Origin: SZUA-37 sp964472525
GTDB taxonomy: Bacteria > Pseudomonadota > Gammaproteobacteria > UBA6429 > Thiohalophilaceae
Direction: 5' to 3'
Length of the DNA: 64,000 nucleotides
Assembly (NCBI GenBank): GCA_964472525.1
Contig: CAYYLL010000007.1
Location: forward strand, 43,064-107,063
The notes under the pieces: generated by a model
Told to the model about the DNA's origin: nothing
Seen by the model: only the letters and a program-made list of their open reading frames with translations
Database searches by the model: none
Part shown: positions 1 through 8,331 of the stretch, piece after piece
How positions within the stretch are numbered: position 1 is the stretch's first letter
Layout of the letters: every line of letters starts with the position of its first letter
Program-made: the position numbers and the translations under genes

Positions 1-853
1 CATCACTGTCAATACCATAATACTCTTCAACAGCAACAGGGGCATGGTAACGTTTTTCATCTTCTACTTTTATAACATCATCTAATTTATCAAAATTTTG
101 TAATACATTTTTTTCAAAAATATCATGATATTCATATGCCGTAATATCACCATAAGTCATAAATACGGCATTGGATGGATGATAGTGGGTTTTATAAAAA
201 GCACATAGCTGCTGATAAGAAAGATCGGTAATAAATTCAGGGTCTCCACCACTGTTATAGTGATAGGTTGAGCTAGGATAAAGATATTTATATAACGATT
301 CCCATACCTGACTCACCGGTGAGCTTAAAGCCCCCTTCATTTCATTAAACACGACACCTTTATATAAGAGTTCAGATTCGGCATTATCCATTTCAGAAAA
401 TTCCAGACGATGACCTTCCTGTGCAAAATCTAGCTCGTCTAACCTTGAAAAGAAAACGGCATCTAGATAAACATCGAGCAGATTAAAAAAGTCTTTTCGA
501 TTTTGGCTAGCAAAGGGATAGGCTGTCCAATCGCTACTGGTAAACGCATTCATAAAAGTATTGAGCGAACGACGAATCATCATAAAAAACGGATCACGTA
601 CTGGGTATTTTTTGCTTCCACACAACGCCGTATGTTCTAGCATATGTGCAACACCGGTGGAATCCATCGGCACTGTTCTTAAGGCAACAAGAAAAACATT
701 TTCGGTATTATCTGCAGCCAGATGGTAATGGGTTGCCCCAGTTTTAATGTGCCGATATTCTTCGATAACGAGATTTAATGAATCTATGGGTTCACTACGC
801 AACCATTCAAAAGAAGGGTGAAGCGACTCATGTGCTGTAACTTGTTTTTGCAT
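1..853 (-). CDS. M16C-family zinc metallopeptidase (presequence-protease-like), N-terminal part
   Basis: This gene runs off the left edge; 284 N-terminal codons are present, read leftwards from an ATG at 851-853. The inverted zinc motif HxxEH is seen at residues 70-74 (HMLEH), followed by TALCGSKKYPVRDPF, and a second metal-ligand region GVVFNEMKG lies about 80 residues later. This order is that of pitrilysin/insulinase peptidases of the PreP/M16C type, which degrade short peptides inside a closed two-half chamber. In bacteria the exact substrates are uncertain. No signal peptide is visible, so a cytosolic enzyme is likely. The neighbour on its 5' side is a broken thioredoxin-like gene on the same strand, 11 bases away. 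Confidence 0.85.
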   Translation of the reverse strand, partial: MQKQVTAHESLHPSFEWLRSEPIDSLNLVIEEYRHIKTGATHYHLAADNTENVFLVALRTVPMDSTGVAHMLEHTALCGSKKYPVRDPFFMMIRRSLNTFMNAFTSSDWTAYPFASQNRKDFFNLLDVYLDAVFFSRLDELDFAQEGHRLEFSEMDNAESELLYKGVVFNEMKGALSSPVSQVWESLYKYLYPSSTYHYNSGGDPEFITDLSYQQLCAFYKTHYHPSNAVFMTYGDITAYEYHDIFEKNVLQNFDKLDDVIKVEDEKRYHAPVAVEEYYGIDSD

Positions 854-864
854 ATTTTTAATGT

Positions 865-1384
865 CTACTTAATAAATTTTGAAATATCAGGTAAAGAGTG
901 TCCATAATAAACGATTCTACCTTCGGGATTAACGAGTACCAAGGTGGGCGTTACAACAGAATGATAAGCCTCTGCTGTCCAGATTATCTAGGCGATTACT
1001 CAGGATGAGATACTTTATATTATTGTCCTTAACATATTCAGCTACATCGTCATCATACTCTGCCCCAATATTAATCGCAGCAATGATTAAGCCTTTATGC
1101 TTATATTTTTTATACATCGCATTAAGATCTTTGACCTCGGCATAACAATACACGCAATCTACCGCCCAAAAAACAAGCAGTACATGTCCCTTTTTGCGTA
1201 AGGATGCTAGCGTATATATTTTACCCTCCAATGATTTTAATTTAAATTCAGGCGCCGTTTGTCCTATTTTGTAGCCAATATTTTTATTAACCTCTGGTGC
1301 GGCATCAATAGAGGTTGCAAAGATCGGCAATAATATCGCTACAAATAACAAGGATTTTAAATTGAAATACGTCACGCTATACAA
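865..1384 (-). pseudogene. TlpA/ResA-like thioredoxin-fold protein, interrupted by a frameshift
   Basis: The first frame gives an N-terminal signal-anchor-like stretch (residues about 10-28), then an AhpC/TSA-Redoxin type fold with a CVYC redox pair at residues 77-80. It then runs into an unrelated tail and stops at 929. A second frame, entered by skipping one base near 975-985, continues with the expected cis-proline region (VVTPTLVLVNPEG) and ends at a TAG at 865-867. Family members are periplasmic thiol-disulfide oxidoreductases. The C-terminal part is well conserved, so the break is either recent or a sequencing error. The gene lies directly upstream of the M16C peptidase on the same strand. 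Confidence 0.75.
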
Positions 1385-1513
1385 TCTGACAGCCTCTTTT
1401 ATTCGGCCAGTTTTAATCGAGATCCCAAGCTTACCACACTATTTTATATATATCGTAACCTGCAAATTTGGTAGGATAGCGTCCTGCAAAATTACAGTAT
1501 TTAAGGCATTCCA

Positions 1514-2277
1514 ATGATCATTGTCATTTCTCCTGCAAAAACGGTCGATTTTGAAACAGTCCCCCAAACATCAAAATTTACCCATCCTGATTTTTTGAGC
1601 GAATCCAGCAAGCTTGTTCGGGAAATGCGTCATTATTCCCATAATGACATTAAAAAATTAATGGCTGTGAGTGATAAGATTGCTGTTTTAAACGTTGAGC
1701 GTTTCAAAAAGTTTAAAACTCCCTTTACTACTAAAAATGCAAAACAAGCGGGTCTCGCTTTTAAAGGTGATGTGTATACCGGCCTGAAGATTTTAGTGCC
1801 CGAGATCTAGACTTTGCACAAAAACATTTACGTATTTTATCCGGACTTTATGGCTTATTACGCCCGTTGGATTTAATGCAGGCTTATCGACTGGAAATGG
1901 GCTTAAAACTTCCCATTAAGAATAATAAAAATTTGTATGAATTCTGGGACAGTCAAATAACCGAAAAAATTAATAGTGAATTTAAAAAACAAAAAGAAAA
2001 CACCTTAATTAATCTTGCATCCAATGAATATTTTAAAGTCATACAAAAGAAAAATCTGGAAGGTACAATTATTACTCCAGCTTTTAAAGAAGCCCGCAAT
2101 GGTGGTTTTAAAATGATTGGTATTTATGCCAAAAAAGCTCGCGGTCTAATGAGCCGTTATATTATTAAAAACAGACTAAAGAATCCTGAAGAATTAAAAA
2201 AATTTAGTTTAGATGGTTATAAATTTAACCATAAACTTTCATCTGAAAATGACTGGGTTTTTACCCGTAAACAATAA
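1514..2277 (+). pseudogene. yaaA: YaaA (DUF328) peroxide-stress protein, frameshifted
   Basis: The first 90 codons from the ATG at 1514 match the YaaA N-terminus (MIIVISPAKTVDFE, then KGDVYTGL). The frame then ends at 1810. The next frame carries the continuation (EDFSARDLDFAQKHLRILSG, YRLEMG, and a C-terminus typical of the family) up to a TAA at 2275-2277. One base is missing near 1785-1795. YaaA protects against hydrogen peroxide by lowering free iron in E. coli and binds DNA. Both halves are intact in sequence, so an assembly indel is as likely as true loss. No SD sequence is obvious. A thioredoxin gene follows 13 bases downstream. Confidence 0.85.
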
Positions 2278-2290
2278 GCTGATACAAGCC

Positions 2291-2662
2291 ATGACTTCAA
2301 CAAATTTATTTAACGTGAGTCTGGATGACTTTGATAAAAAAGTGATTCAGGCTTCTGAAGCAATCCCGATTCTTGTTGATTTCTGGGCCGACTGGTGTGG
2401 GCCTTGTATCGTTATTGCCCCTATTCTTGAAAAAGTCATTACTGATTATGATGGCACAATTCAACTCGCTAAACTTGAAGTAGATGAAGATGAAAATATG
2501 AAACTAGCAGGAAAATATCAGGTACGTGGTTTTCCAACCATTATACTCTTTGAAAAAGGTATTGAGGTGGAACGTTTTAGCAGTGCGCAGAGTTATTCTT
2601 ATATTGACCAGTTTATTCAACGGCACAGTGTGCTGTTAAATAGTAAAAAAAATACTATTTAG
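2291..2662 (+). CDS. Thioredoxin
   Basis: This is a 123-residue single-domain thioredoxin. It has the classic WCGPC active site at about residues 34-38 and the cis-proline loop GFPT. It reduces disulfides in cytosolic proteins, being recharged by thioredoxin reductase. I chose the ATG at 2291 because the longer frame from 2213 only adds residues overlapping the end of yaaA that match nothing in the family. It probably forms a transcription unit with the broken yaaA upstream, an oxidative-stress pairing. Its 3' end overlaps the convergent FHA gene by eight bases. It is the second of three thioredoxin-fold genes within 4 kb. Confidence 0.88.
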   Translation: MTSTNLFNVSLDDFDKKVIQASEAIPILVDFWADWCGPCIVIAPILEKVITDYDGTIQLAKLEVDEDENMKLAGKYQVRGFPTIILFEKGIEVERFSSAQSYSYIDQFIQRHSVLLNSKKNTI

Positions 2663-3038
2663 GTTTAGTGTAGTAAACCCCAGGGATCCATGACTTATGC
2701 AATTTGGCTGTTTCATCTAAACGCTGATCATCTGAGTCATCAAAAGTAAAATTGTTGGTACCAATGCGAATACGGTCACCTTCACTTAAACGATGCAGAT
2801 TAATCAGTTGATCGTTTACATAAGTATTGTTCGTACTTTCAAGATCTTGCAGGATGTATTCATAAACGCCGTCTTTGGCATGATTAACGGTTATTTCAAT
2901 GACCGCATGAAACTTGCTAACTAGATTGTCATTTAAACAAATATCATTCGATTCATCGCGCCCTAAGGTTATTTTTGCTTTCTGGATAGGGAAAACAAGC
3001 CCCGCACTGCCGTCTTTAATCTGAAGTAACTTCGCCAT
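2655..3038 (-). CDS. FHA-domain protein
   Basis: This 127-residue protein is essentially one forkhead-associated domain. The core motifs are present: GRDESNDICL near residues 27-36, SKFHAVIE near 41-48, and an LESTNNTYVND loop near 73-83. FHA domains bind phosphothreonine peptides, and small stand-alone versions act as adaptors in Ser/Thr-kinase or secretion signalling. No signal peptide or membrane segment is seen. It is preceded at 9 bases by a small membrane-protein gene and then by an unrecognised gene, all leftward, which looks like one operon. No kinase or phosphatase is found in the window. Confidence 0.85.
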   Translation of the reverse strand: MAKLLQIKDGSAGLVFPIQKAKITLGRDESNDICLNDNLVSKFHAVIEITVNHAKDGVYEYILQDLESTNNTYVNDQLINLHRLSEGDRIRIGTNNFTFDDSDDQRLDETAKLHKSWIPGVYYTKPK

Positions 3039-3047
3039 ACAAATACT

Positions 3048-3368
3048 TTAGGTTAAAATAGCCATAAAGAAAGGTATCCATATCACTAACATAATAATAA
3101 TCATTGATATGTTACACGCCAATATTAATTTATAGCGATTCTTTTCTTCACCCGAAGTCTGGCTTAACCAGATAGTCGCAATCATACTGTCTAGCATCAA
3201 CACCATGGTAAGCAGTGGAGCCATAACTGGAACAACGATAGTTGAAATCATCAACCAACCTGTGTAAGTAACGGGTGTACCTGTTTTTGCTTTTAAAATT
3301 AAACTAATAATAGCCAATGCAATAAGCACGACTCGCATTGGACGGATTTTTTTAAATATTGATAACAT
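3048..3368 (-). CDS. Small membrane protein, unknown function
   Basis: This 106-residue protein has about three hydrophobic segments (residues about 12-25, 35-70 with a short break, and 84-105) separated by a polar SGEEKNRYK stretch, so it should sit in the inner membrane. I recognise no family. It lies between the FHA gene (9 bases downstream) and an unknown gene (21 bases upstream) on the same strand, which argues for joint expression. An anchoring role for the FHA adaptor is a guess from position only. Confidence 0.6.
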   Translation of the reverse strand: MLSIFKKIRPMRVVLIALAIISLILKAKTGTPVTYTGWLMISTIVVPVMAPLLTMVLMLDSMIATIWLSQTSGEEKNRYKLILACNISMIIIMLVIWIPFFMAILT

Positions 3369-3389
3369 TTTATTTTTCTTCTTTTTTTA

Positions 3390-3779
3390 TTAATGTACGG
3401 GGGAAGACTTTAAATCGTCGGCGTTAAAAGCAACTTGCACCTGATTTTTATATTCTTCGTCAAAGATAAGATCAAATTTATAATTTTCGTCAACTTTTAA
3501 TTGTTTTAAATCCGGTAATCGGTTTGCCAAATAAGCACAGGTTGCTGCAATAAGTTGATCATTGCCGTCAATAAGTGCAGCTATCAGCTGCATCGACACA
3601 AATTGTGTACGTTGCACAAGATCGGGAACCGCTATGGTGTTACCACTCAATACAATTCCTTGTGTCATCTTTGAGTCCATTATATCTAGGAATTCTAATT
3701 GTTTAGCCGGTAAGGGGCGGTCACGATTATATTCAATCTGACTCTCACCGTTAACAAAAACAATAAAAATACTGGACAT
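3390..3779 (-). CDS. Conserved-looking hypothetical protein
   Basis: This 129-residue soluble protein is not one I can assign. It has no signal peptide or membrane helix and reads as a compact alpha/beta protein with acidic and hydrophobic blocks (RPLPAKQLEFLDIMD, CAYLANRLPDLKQ). I chose the ATG at 3779 rather than the earlier start at 3827, because an AAGG ribosome-binding sequence lies just upstream of it. It is the first gene of the three-gene leftward cluster with the membrane protein and the FHA protein. Confidence 0.55.
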   Translation of the reverse strand: MSSIFIVFVNGESQIEYNRDRPLPAKQLEFLDIMDSKMTQGIVLSGNTIAVPDLVQRTQFVSMQLIAALIDGNDQLIAATCAYLANRLPDLKQLKVDENYKFDLIFDEEYKNQVQVAFNADDLKSSPVH

Positions 3780-3827
3780 ACTAATAACCTTAATAAATTG
3801 ATAACAATTAAAATCAACAAGATACAT

Positions 3828-4272
3828 TCGGTTCTTATTGTGGGGGATATTCTAAATGATTTTACTCTGATTTTCTTTAAAAAGAATTATTTTAAAATAC
3901 TGTTCTAAGTGCTTAATAATAAACGAAACATGAACAAGGTAAGTGAGGAGTAGCAAATACAGGTGTAAAATTCAATCTGGTAATAAAAATAATTCCAACT
4001 AGTCTTTATTACTGTAAACGTGTTACCCCGGATTTTCTTTGAGCCGATTCCATTAATTCCGGGAGCTAATTTGTAGATGTGGTGTGAATGTCCAGCTTGA
4101 CTGGAAATCCTAAAGCATCTCTACTGCACCCACTTGAACGCGATGGTTCAAGTGAACGGGGTAATACCTTACACCTTAATTTATTCTCATTGCTTCAATC
4201 CGGTATCATTAATTCCCGCACATCCTAAGTGAATTCCCTGTTAGGGTAAAGTGTTACAAAACTCAACAGCCC
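3828..4272. other. Intergenic stretch with inverted and direct repeats (possible structured RNA or REP-like cluster)
   Basis: No protein gene is supported in these 445 bases. At 4023-4218 there is dense symmetry. An 8-bp pair TTACCCCG (4023-4030) and CGGGGTAA (4157-4164) encloses a CCCGGA/TCCGGG pair (4027-4062). It also encloses a TCCAG-cttga-CTGGA hairpin (4091-4105) and a perfect 9-bp hairpin CACTTGAAC-gcgatg-GTTCAAGTG (4131-4154). A near copy of the first CATTAATTCC segment recurs at 4200-4218. The nesting could fold as a branched RNA of about 140 nt, or be a REP-type or mobile-element remnant. The strand is unknown. Confidence 0.45.
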
Positions 4273-4821
4273 CTAGTTAACTTTAGTTTTTTTAGTTGCT
4301 GCCTTTGTATTTTTTACAATAAAGTCTTCAACTATTTTCGGGGGTATCGCTCCCACTTGTGCAGCAAGTAATTCACCTTGTGGATTAAACAATAAGAAGC
4401 TCGGGGTTCCAATCCAACGAGCATTGGAGTATTGGCTATAAAGTGCCATCACATCCTCTGGTTCACCAATTAAATTTGGAAAATCTACACTGTGTCTTTT
4501 AATGAATTTTACTGCCTCTTTAAACTTTGCCTTACCATCAATTGAAATACCTAATACAGTCGCATCCTTGTCGGAATGTTCAAAATTAAAGTCAACATAC
4601 TTATAGGCTTCTTTGTTGCATATATGGCAATCTGAAGCCCAGAACATCACTAGCAACCATTTTCCCTTGCCGGAAAAATCTTCTATTGTTTTAGGGTTAT
4701 GTTTAAAATCGGTTAAAATCCCGGTTGTAATGTCAGAAGGGGCCGCTGCAACAGCCGTCCCCATTCCTGTCAATAGCGTCATTAACAAAGCAATAATCGC
4801 AAGTAATTTAGTTACATTCAA
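4273..4821 (-). CDS. Secreted thioredoxin-like (TlpA-type) protein
   Basis: This 182-residue protein has a signal peptide (hydrophobic residues about 6-26, ending in AVAAA). A thioredoxin fold follows, with a CHIC redox pair at residues 65-68 in the sequence MFWASDCHIC and a cis-proline (GTPSF) near residue 140. It is expected in the periplasm as a thiol-disulfide oxidoreductase, possibly in cytochrome c or envelope protein maturation. It resembles the frameshifted gene at 865-1384 in architecture. It stands alone between the repeat patch and gshA, both on the minus strand; 107 bases separate it from gshA, which lies downstream of its start. Confidence 0.82.
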   Translation of the reverse strand: MNVTKLLAIIALLMTLLTGMGTAVAAAPSDITTGILTDFKHNPKTIEDFSGKGKWLLVMFWASDCHICNKEAYKYVDFNFEHSDKDATVLGISIDGKAKFKEAVKFIKRHSVDFPNLIGEPEDVMALYSQYSNARWIGTPSFLLFNPQGELLAAQVGAIPPKIVEDFIVKNTKAATKKTKVN

Positions 4822-4928
4822 AATAATACTCCCACTTCTATCATACGTTGAACCATAATTTATGGCTAGATTATGTCAATCTACACAAAATAGACCGCAG
4901 ATAAACGCTAAGTTCATTATAAAATACA

Positions 4929-6500
4929 CTATTGTGCAAAATAAAGGCTTAAAAAGTCGTCAAATGACTCTGTTTCACCCGATTCCACATCCAATTGTTG
5001 TTGGATAGACTTAATCGATAAGCTACAAAATTGTTCATTAAAAGAAGGGTCCAACTTTAAATTCTTAAAATATTCCAAATGCTGTTCTGATTTGCGTTTC
5101 GAAAAATGAAAAAAACCTTCTCCATTTTGACGCATTTCTGCTAACACCATCGCCGAGGGGGTTGTATCGGGGTTATGAAATTTTTCTCTTTGAGCCGACA
5201 ATGCCGCAGAATGTGGTTTTGTATCAAGCCCCTTATCCAACACATCACAACAGGCATCCATAGCGTCACAAAGTGCTAAACCTTGTTGCCGCATATTAAG
5301 TAACTTACCACGAATACTGATCTTTAAATCTGGATCCCGCCCTTGGTGCGCAACTTCTATTTCATTCGCATCAATCGCTTTTTCTTCGTTACGTAATATC
5401 GGTGGGCTTTTTTCTAATAAGCAATACAGTAAAAATGCACGTAAAAAATAAAGTTGTTCGCTATCAATACCCATAGGTGAGAAAGGATTAACATCTAAAG
5501 AACGCAACTCAACATATTTCACACCACGCCGAGATAAAGCCAGTGATGGTTTTTCATTGCCCATTAATATTTGTTTGGGTCGAACTGTTGAATAATATTC
5601 ATTTTCAATTTGCAGAATATTACTGTTTAATTGTCGATAACTACCATCAACCTTTACACCAATTTTTTCATATTCAGGACAAGATGTTTCGGTTGCATAA
5701 CGCAAACTATTTACATATTCATTTAAACTATTATAGTTTGCGACAACGCCCATCTCATTCTCTTTATTGTTCTGGTAACCAATATCCCCCATCCGTAACG
5801 ATGTTGCATAAGGATGATAAAAAGTATTTTCGTTAAAAACTTGTAGTGTTGTTTGCTGGCCATGCAAAAAAGATTTACAAACCGCCGGTGAAGTACCAAA
5901 CAAATACGGCACCACCCAGCCAAAACGCTGTAAATTTCGCAGTACACCAAAATATGATTCAGAAATAAACGTTTGTGGAGATTCTTTATTTTCTTCAATC
6001 CGTTGGTAAGCATCCCAAAAATCATCAGCCAATGAGAAATTAAAATGCACTCCGGCAATCACTTGCATCACCCGACCATAACGGTAGCCCAATCCACGCC
6101 GATAGATATGTTTCATTTGGCCACTGTTTGAACTGCCATAATTTGCAAGTGGAATACTGGTTTCACCCGCAACCACGCAAGGCATACTGGCTGACCACAA
6201 CAATTCATCATTTAAATTATTGTAAACAAACTTTTGTGTATCACATAAAAAACGTAACGCATCGTCCACCGATTCATAAGGTGGAGTTATAAATTCCAGT
6301 AATGCTTCTGAATAATCTGTTGTTATATAAGGATGTGTTAAGGCTGCCCCTAATTTTTCAGGATGAGCCAACTGAGAGATATTACCTTGACTGTTAACCC
6401 GTAAACATTCTTTTTCAAGACCAATTAAACTTGCTTGCAGTGCCTCAACAACTTGAGAATTGATTATTTTTTTTAAGCGATTTTCAACCAGATCGGACAC
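4929..6500 (-). CDS. gshA: Glutamate-cysteine ligase
   Basis: This 523-residue protein is the gammaproteobacterial-type gamma-glutamylcysteine synthetase, which joins glutamate and cysteine with ATP in the first step of glutathione synthesis. The length is normal for the E. coli-type family. Diagnostic stretches include GLEKECLRV near residue 28, SNSGQMKHIYRRGLGYRYG near 122-140, HFNFS near 153, and VKYVELRSLDVNPFSPMG near 330. The ATG at 6500 gives an N-terminus of the usual length. It is transcribed alone; gshB is not in the window. Confidence 0.95.
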   Translation of the reverse strand: MSDLVENRLKKIINSQVVEALQASLIGLEKECLRVNSQGNISQLAHPEKLGAALTHPYITTDYSEALLEFITPPYESVDDALRFLCDTQKFVYNNLNDELLWSASMPCVVAGETSIPLANYGSSNSGQMKHIYRRGLGYRYGRVMQVIAGVHFNFSLADDFWDAYQRIEENKESPQTFISESYFGVLRNLQRFGWVVPYLFGTSPAVCKSFLHGQQTTLQVFNENTFYHPYATSLRMGDIGYQNNKENEMGVVANYNSLNEYVNSLRYATETSCPEYEKIGVKVDGSYRQLNSNILQIENEYYSTVRPKQILMGNEKPSLALSRRGVKYVELRSLDVNPFSPMGIDSEQLYFLRAFLLYCLLEKSPPILRNEEKAIDANEIEVAHQGRDPDLKISIRGKLLNMRQQGLALCDAMDACCDVLDKGLDTKPHSAALSAQREKFHNPDTTPSAMVLAEMRQNGEGFFHFSKRKSEQHLEYFKNLKLDPSFNEQFCSLSIKSIQQQLDVESGETESFDDFLSLYFAQ

Positions 6501-6600
6501 ACTACAACCTTTATATTAAGTTAACACCACGATCATACATAATAATCAGAACCAATGTATAGTGCTATGTAAAAAGAAGAAGGAATTGGGGTTAGGTTGG

Positions 6601-6669
6601 GGGGGAGTCTGGTTGAAAAACATCGGAAAAGATCATAAGTGTCAGTAAAAAGAAAGTGAAACTGGCACT
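6601..6669. repeat. Single copy of a dispersed hairpin repeat (same family as the array at 19.5-19.8 kb)
   Basis: The segment GGGGGAGTCTGGTTGAAAAA, then CATAAGTGTCAGTAAAAAG and ACTGGCACTA, matches the 66-bp tandem unit near 19538-19799. Its core is an 8-bp inverted repeat, GTGTCAGT (6639-6646) and ACTGGCAC (6661-6668), around a 14-base purine-rich loop. One pair is a G-T wobble compared with the other copies. It sits immediately downstream of the parA terminator. Confidence 0.75.
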
Positions 6670-6692
6670 AAAAACCCCCACTATTGTGGGGG
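6670..6692 (-). terminator. Intrinsic terminator of the parA transcript
   Basis: Read leftwards, CCCCCAC-aata-GTGGGGG forms a perfect 7-bp GC-rich stem (6675-6692) followed by five T residues. It lies about 50 bases after the parA stop codon, the expected place for a rho-independent terminator. The GACTC/GAGTC short stem just before it may add to the structure. Confidence 0.75.
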
Positions 6693-6741
6693 AGGGAAAA
6701 GACTCATGCGAGTCCTGGGTTAAAATTTTCAGGCTGGATAC

Positions 6742-7554
6742 TTATATTGCAATAGCATGTTCAACCACGGAATATTCCGTTAGTGGTTCACGTAAACTCA
6801 TTGGTAACGTCGCTTTAAGACATTCTTCGGCAAGTTTCATATAGTCAAGTGCAGCATTGGATTTTGCATCATAAGCCCACACAGGCAAGCTATAACATAC
6901 TGATTCTTTTAAACGCACCGTATGATGAATCATCACTGGCAACACATTGTCGGGATAACGCTCCCAGATTTTTCTTAAAAAGGTTCGACATATCAGGGTA
7001 CGATTATCTATCATCGTTGGTAATACTTTAAAAGGTAACGGTCGACCCCGACGTGCCTGTAAATGTTCAATCGTTTCACTGATGCGTTCAATACCATCTA
7101 AAGAAAACAGGCTCATTTCAATTGGAATAATCACTTCATCGGATGCTAACAAGGCATTAACCGATAAACGTCCTAATGCGGGAGGACAATCAATAATAAT
7201 AAAATCATAAGACACATCAAGCGGATGCAACAAGCGCGCAAGTTCTTCTTCCTGCGACCAGTCGGTTAAATGATGTTCTGCCGCAACCAACGCCATCGAA
7301 CCGGGAATAAGATCCACATTTTTATACACCTCGTGTTGAATAACATCCCGAATACTGCGTTGCCCAGAAAAGACATTGTAAAGCGTTGCTAACTTATCCC
7401 CACACTTTCCAAACCCCAAAGAAGCGTGGCCTTGTGCGTCCATATCGATGAGCAATACACGTTGTGAAATATAGCCCAAACAAGCTGCTAAATTAATTGC
7501 CGTGGTCGTTTTACCACAACCTCCTTTCTGGTTTGCTATGGATATAATTTTCAT
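6742..7554 (-). CDS. Orphan ParA-family ATPase
   Basis: This 270-residue P-loop ATPase of the ParA/MinD class starts with a deviant Walker A KGGCGKTT (residues 10-17). It continues with LLIDMDAQGHAS (Walker A' region) and FIIIDCPPALG (Walker B region). ParA ATPases position chromosomes, plasmids or protein clusters by ATP-dependent DNA binding. There is no parB beside it and no chromosome-origin gene context. Instead a MerR-type regulator gene lies 109 bases upstream on the same strand, a pairing that suggests an alternative DNA-binding partner in place of ParB. Its exact cargo is unknown. A strong terminator follows. Confidence 0.88.
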   Translation of the reverse strand: MKIISIANQKGGCGKTTTAINLAACLGYISQRVLLIDMDAQGHASLGFGKCGDKLATLYNVFSGQRSIRDVIQHEVYKNVDLIPGSMALVAAEHHLTDWSQEEELARLLHPLDVSYDFIIIDCPPALGRLSVNALLASDEVIIPIEMSLFSLDGIERISETIEHLQARRGRPLPFKVLPTMIDNRTLICRTFLRKIWERYPDNVLPVMIHHTVRLKESVCYSLPVWAYDAKSNAALDYMKLAEECLKATLPMSLREPLTEYSVVEHAIAI

Positions 7555-7663
7555 TAGTAACCTCCCCTGCCGTAGCAGCGACTATTCTTTGTTAAATAGA
7601 AAACGAGCGAACACGCTTTATACCTGTTTTTTAGTGTTTGCTTCATATAACCCCTAACTCTCC

Positions 7664-8161
7664 TTAACCAGTCTTTCTATTTATATTTGTTATGTTTTGT
7701 TCAAACAAATCATCCTGCTCCACCACCAACTGAAGTGATTCGGGATATTGTTTGATAATTTCTTTTTCCAACTTGGCCACTTCCAGAATCCATTCCTGCC
7801 CAGTTAATGCATCAAGAGCCATACCCTGATGAAAAACAAGCACCACATCGCCCGTCGCTACCACTTTTAACTCACTAAAGGGTTGTTGTTGCAATGGAAG
7901 ATAGTGCAATAACGCTAAAATACTTTTACGAATTTTCTGTAATGACACACCATGGTCAAGCAACTGTTTTACAGTTTTTAATCCAATAAGGTCGGTAAAA
8001 GAATAGCGTGCATGGCCACCCGATGTTGTGTGTGAAGGTTCAATCACGGCTGTCTGTCGCCAATAATTGAGTTGCCGCGCAGTGAGCCCAGTAATGTTGG
8101 CAACCTGCTGCCGACTAAAACCGGTGTGTGATCGTGTATTAGCCATTAAGCAAATACTCAT
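7664..8161 (-). CDS. MerR-family DNA-binding protein paired with ParA
   Basis: This protein is 165 residues long, or 160 if the ATG at 8144-8146 is used; neither start has a clear ribosome-binding site. Residues about 15-85 form a MerR winged helix (FSRQQVANITGLTARQLNYW, then GGHARYSFTDLIGLK). The rest is not a typical MerR metal- or drug-sensing tail, and no sensing cysteines are evident. It precedes the orphan parA on the same strand and may supply the sequence-specific DNA-binding function that ParB provides elsewhere. A 9-bp dyad covers its start region, consistent with autoregulation. Confidence 0.82.
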   Translation of the reverse strand: MSICLMANTRSHTGFSRQQVANITGLTARQLNYWRQTAVIEPSHTTSGGHARYSFTDLIGLKTVKQLLDHGVSLQKIRKSILALLHYLPLQQQPFSELKVVATGDVVLVFHQGMALDALTGQEWILEVAKLEKEIIKQYPESLQLVVEQDDLFEQNITNINRKTG

Positions 8162-8199
8162 TTAGAAATATTGCTATAAACAATAGTCGTTATTTCTAA
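8162..8199. promoter_or_regulatory. Inverted repeat upstream of the MerR gene
   Basis: TTAGAAATA (8162-8170) and TATTTCTAA (8191-8199) are perfect 9-bp arms separated by 20 bases. A smaller ATTG/CAAT dyad is nested inside. The site abuts the start codon of the MerR-type gene. It lies where an autoregulatory operator would be, but the binding protein is inferred only from position. Confidence 0.45.
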
Positions 8200-8331
8200 T
8201 AAATCAAGAATTGATACAAAAAAGCGGGGGTTTTGTCACGTTTTATCGATATAACATTAAAAATAATAGTGATAGCAGCAATAAGAAACTACGATTACAA
8301 TCAAATAAAAATCAGGCTAGGGATAAAACAA

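Noticed and set aside
4023..4164. Retron-type or integron attC element
   Set aside because: No reverse transcriptase, integrase or core attC motifs are present nearby; only the palindromes are supported.
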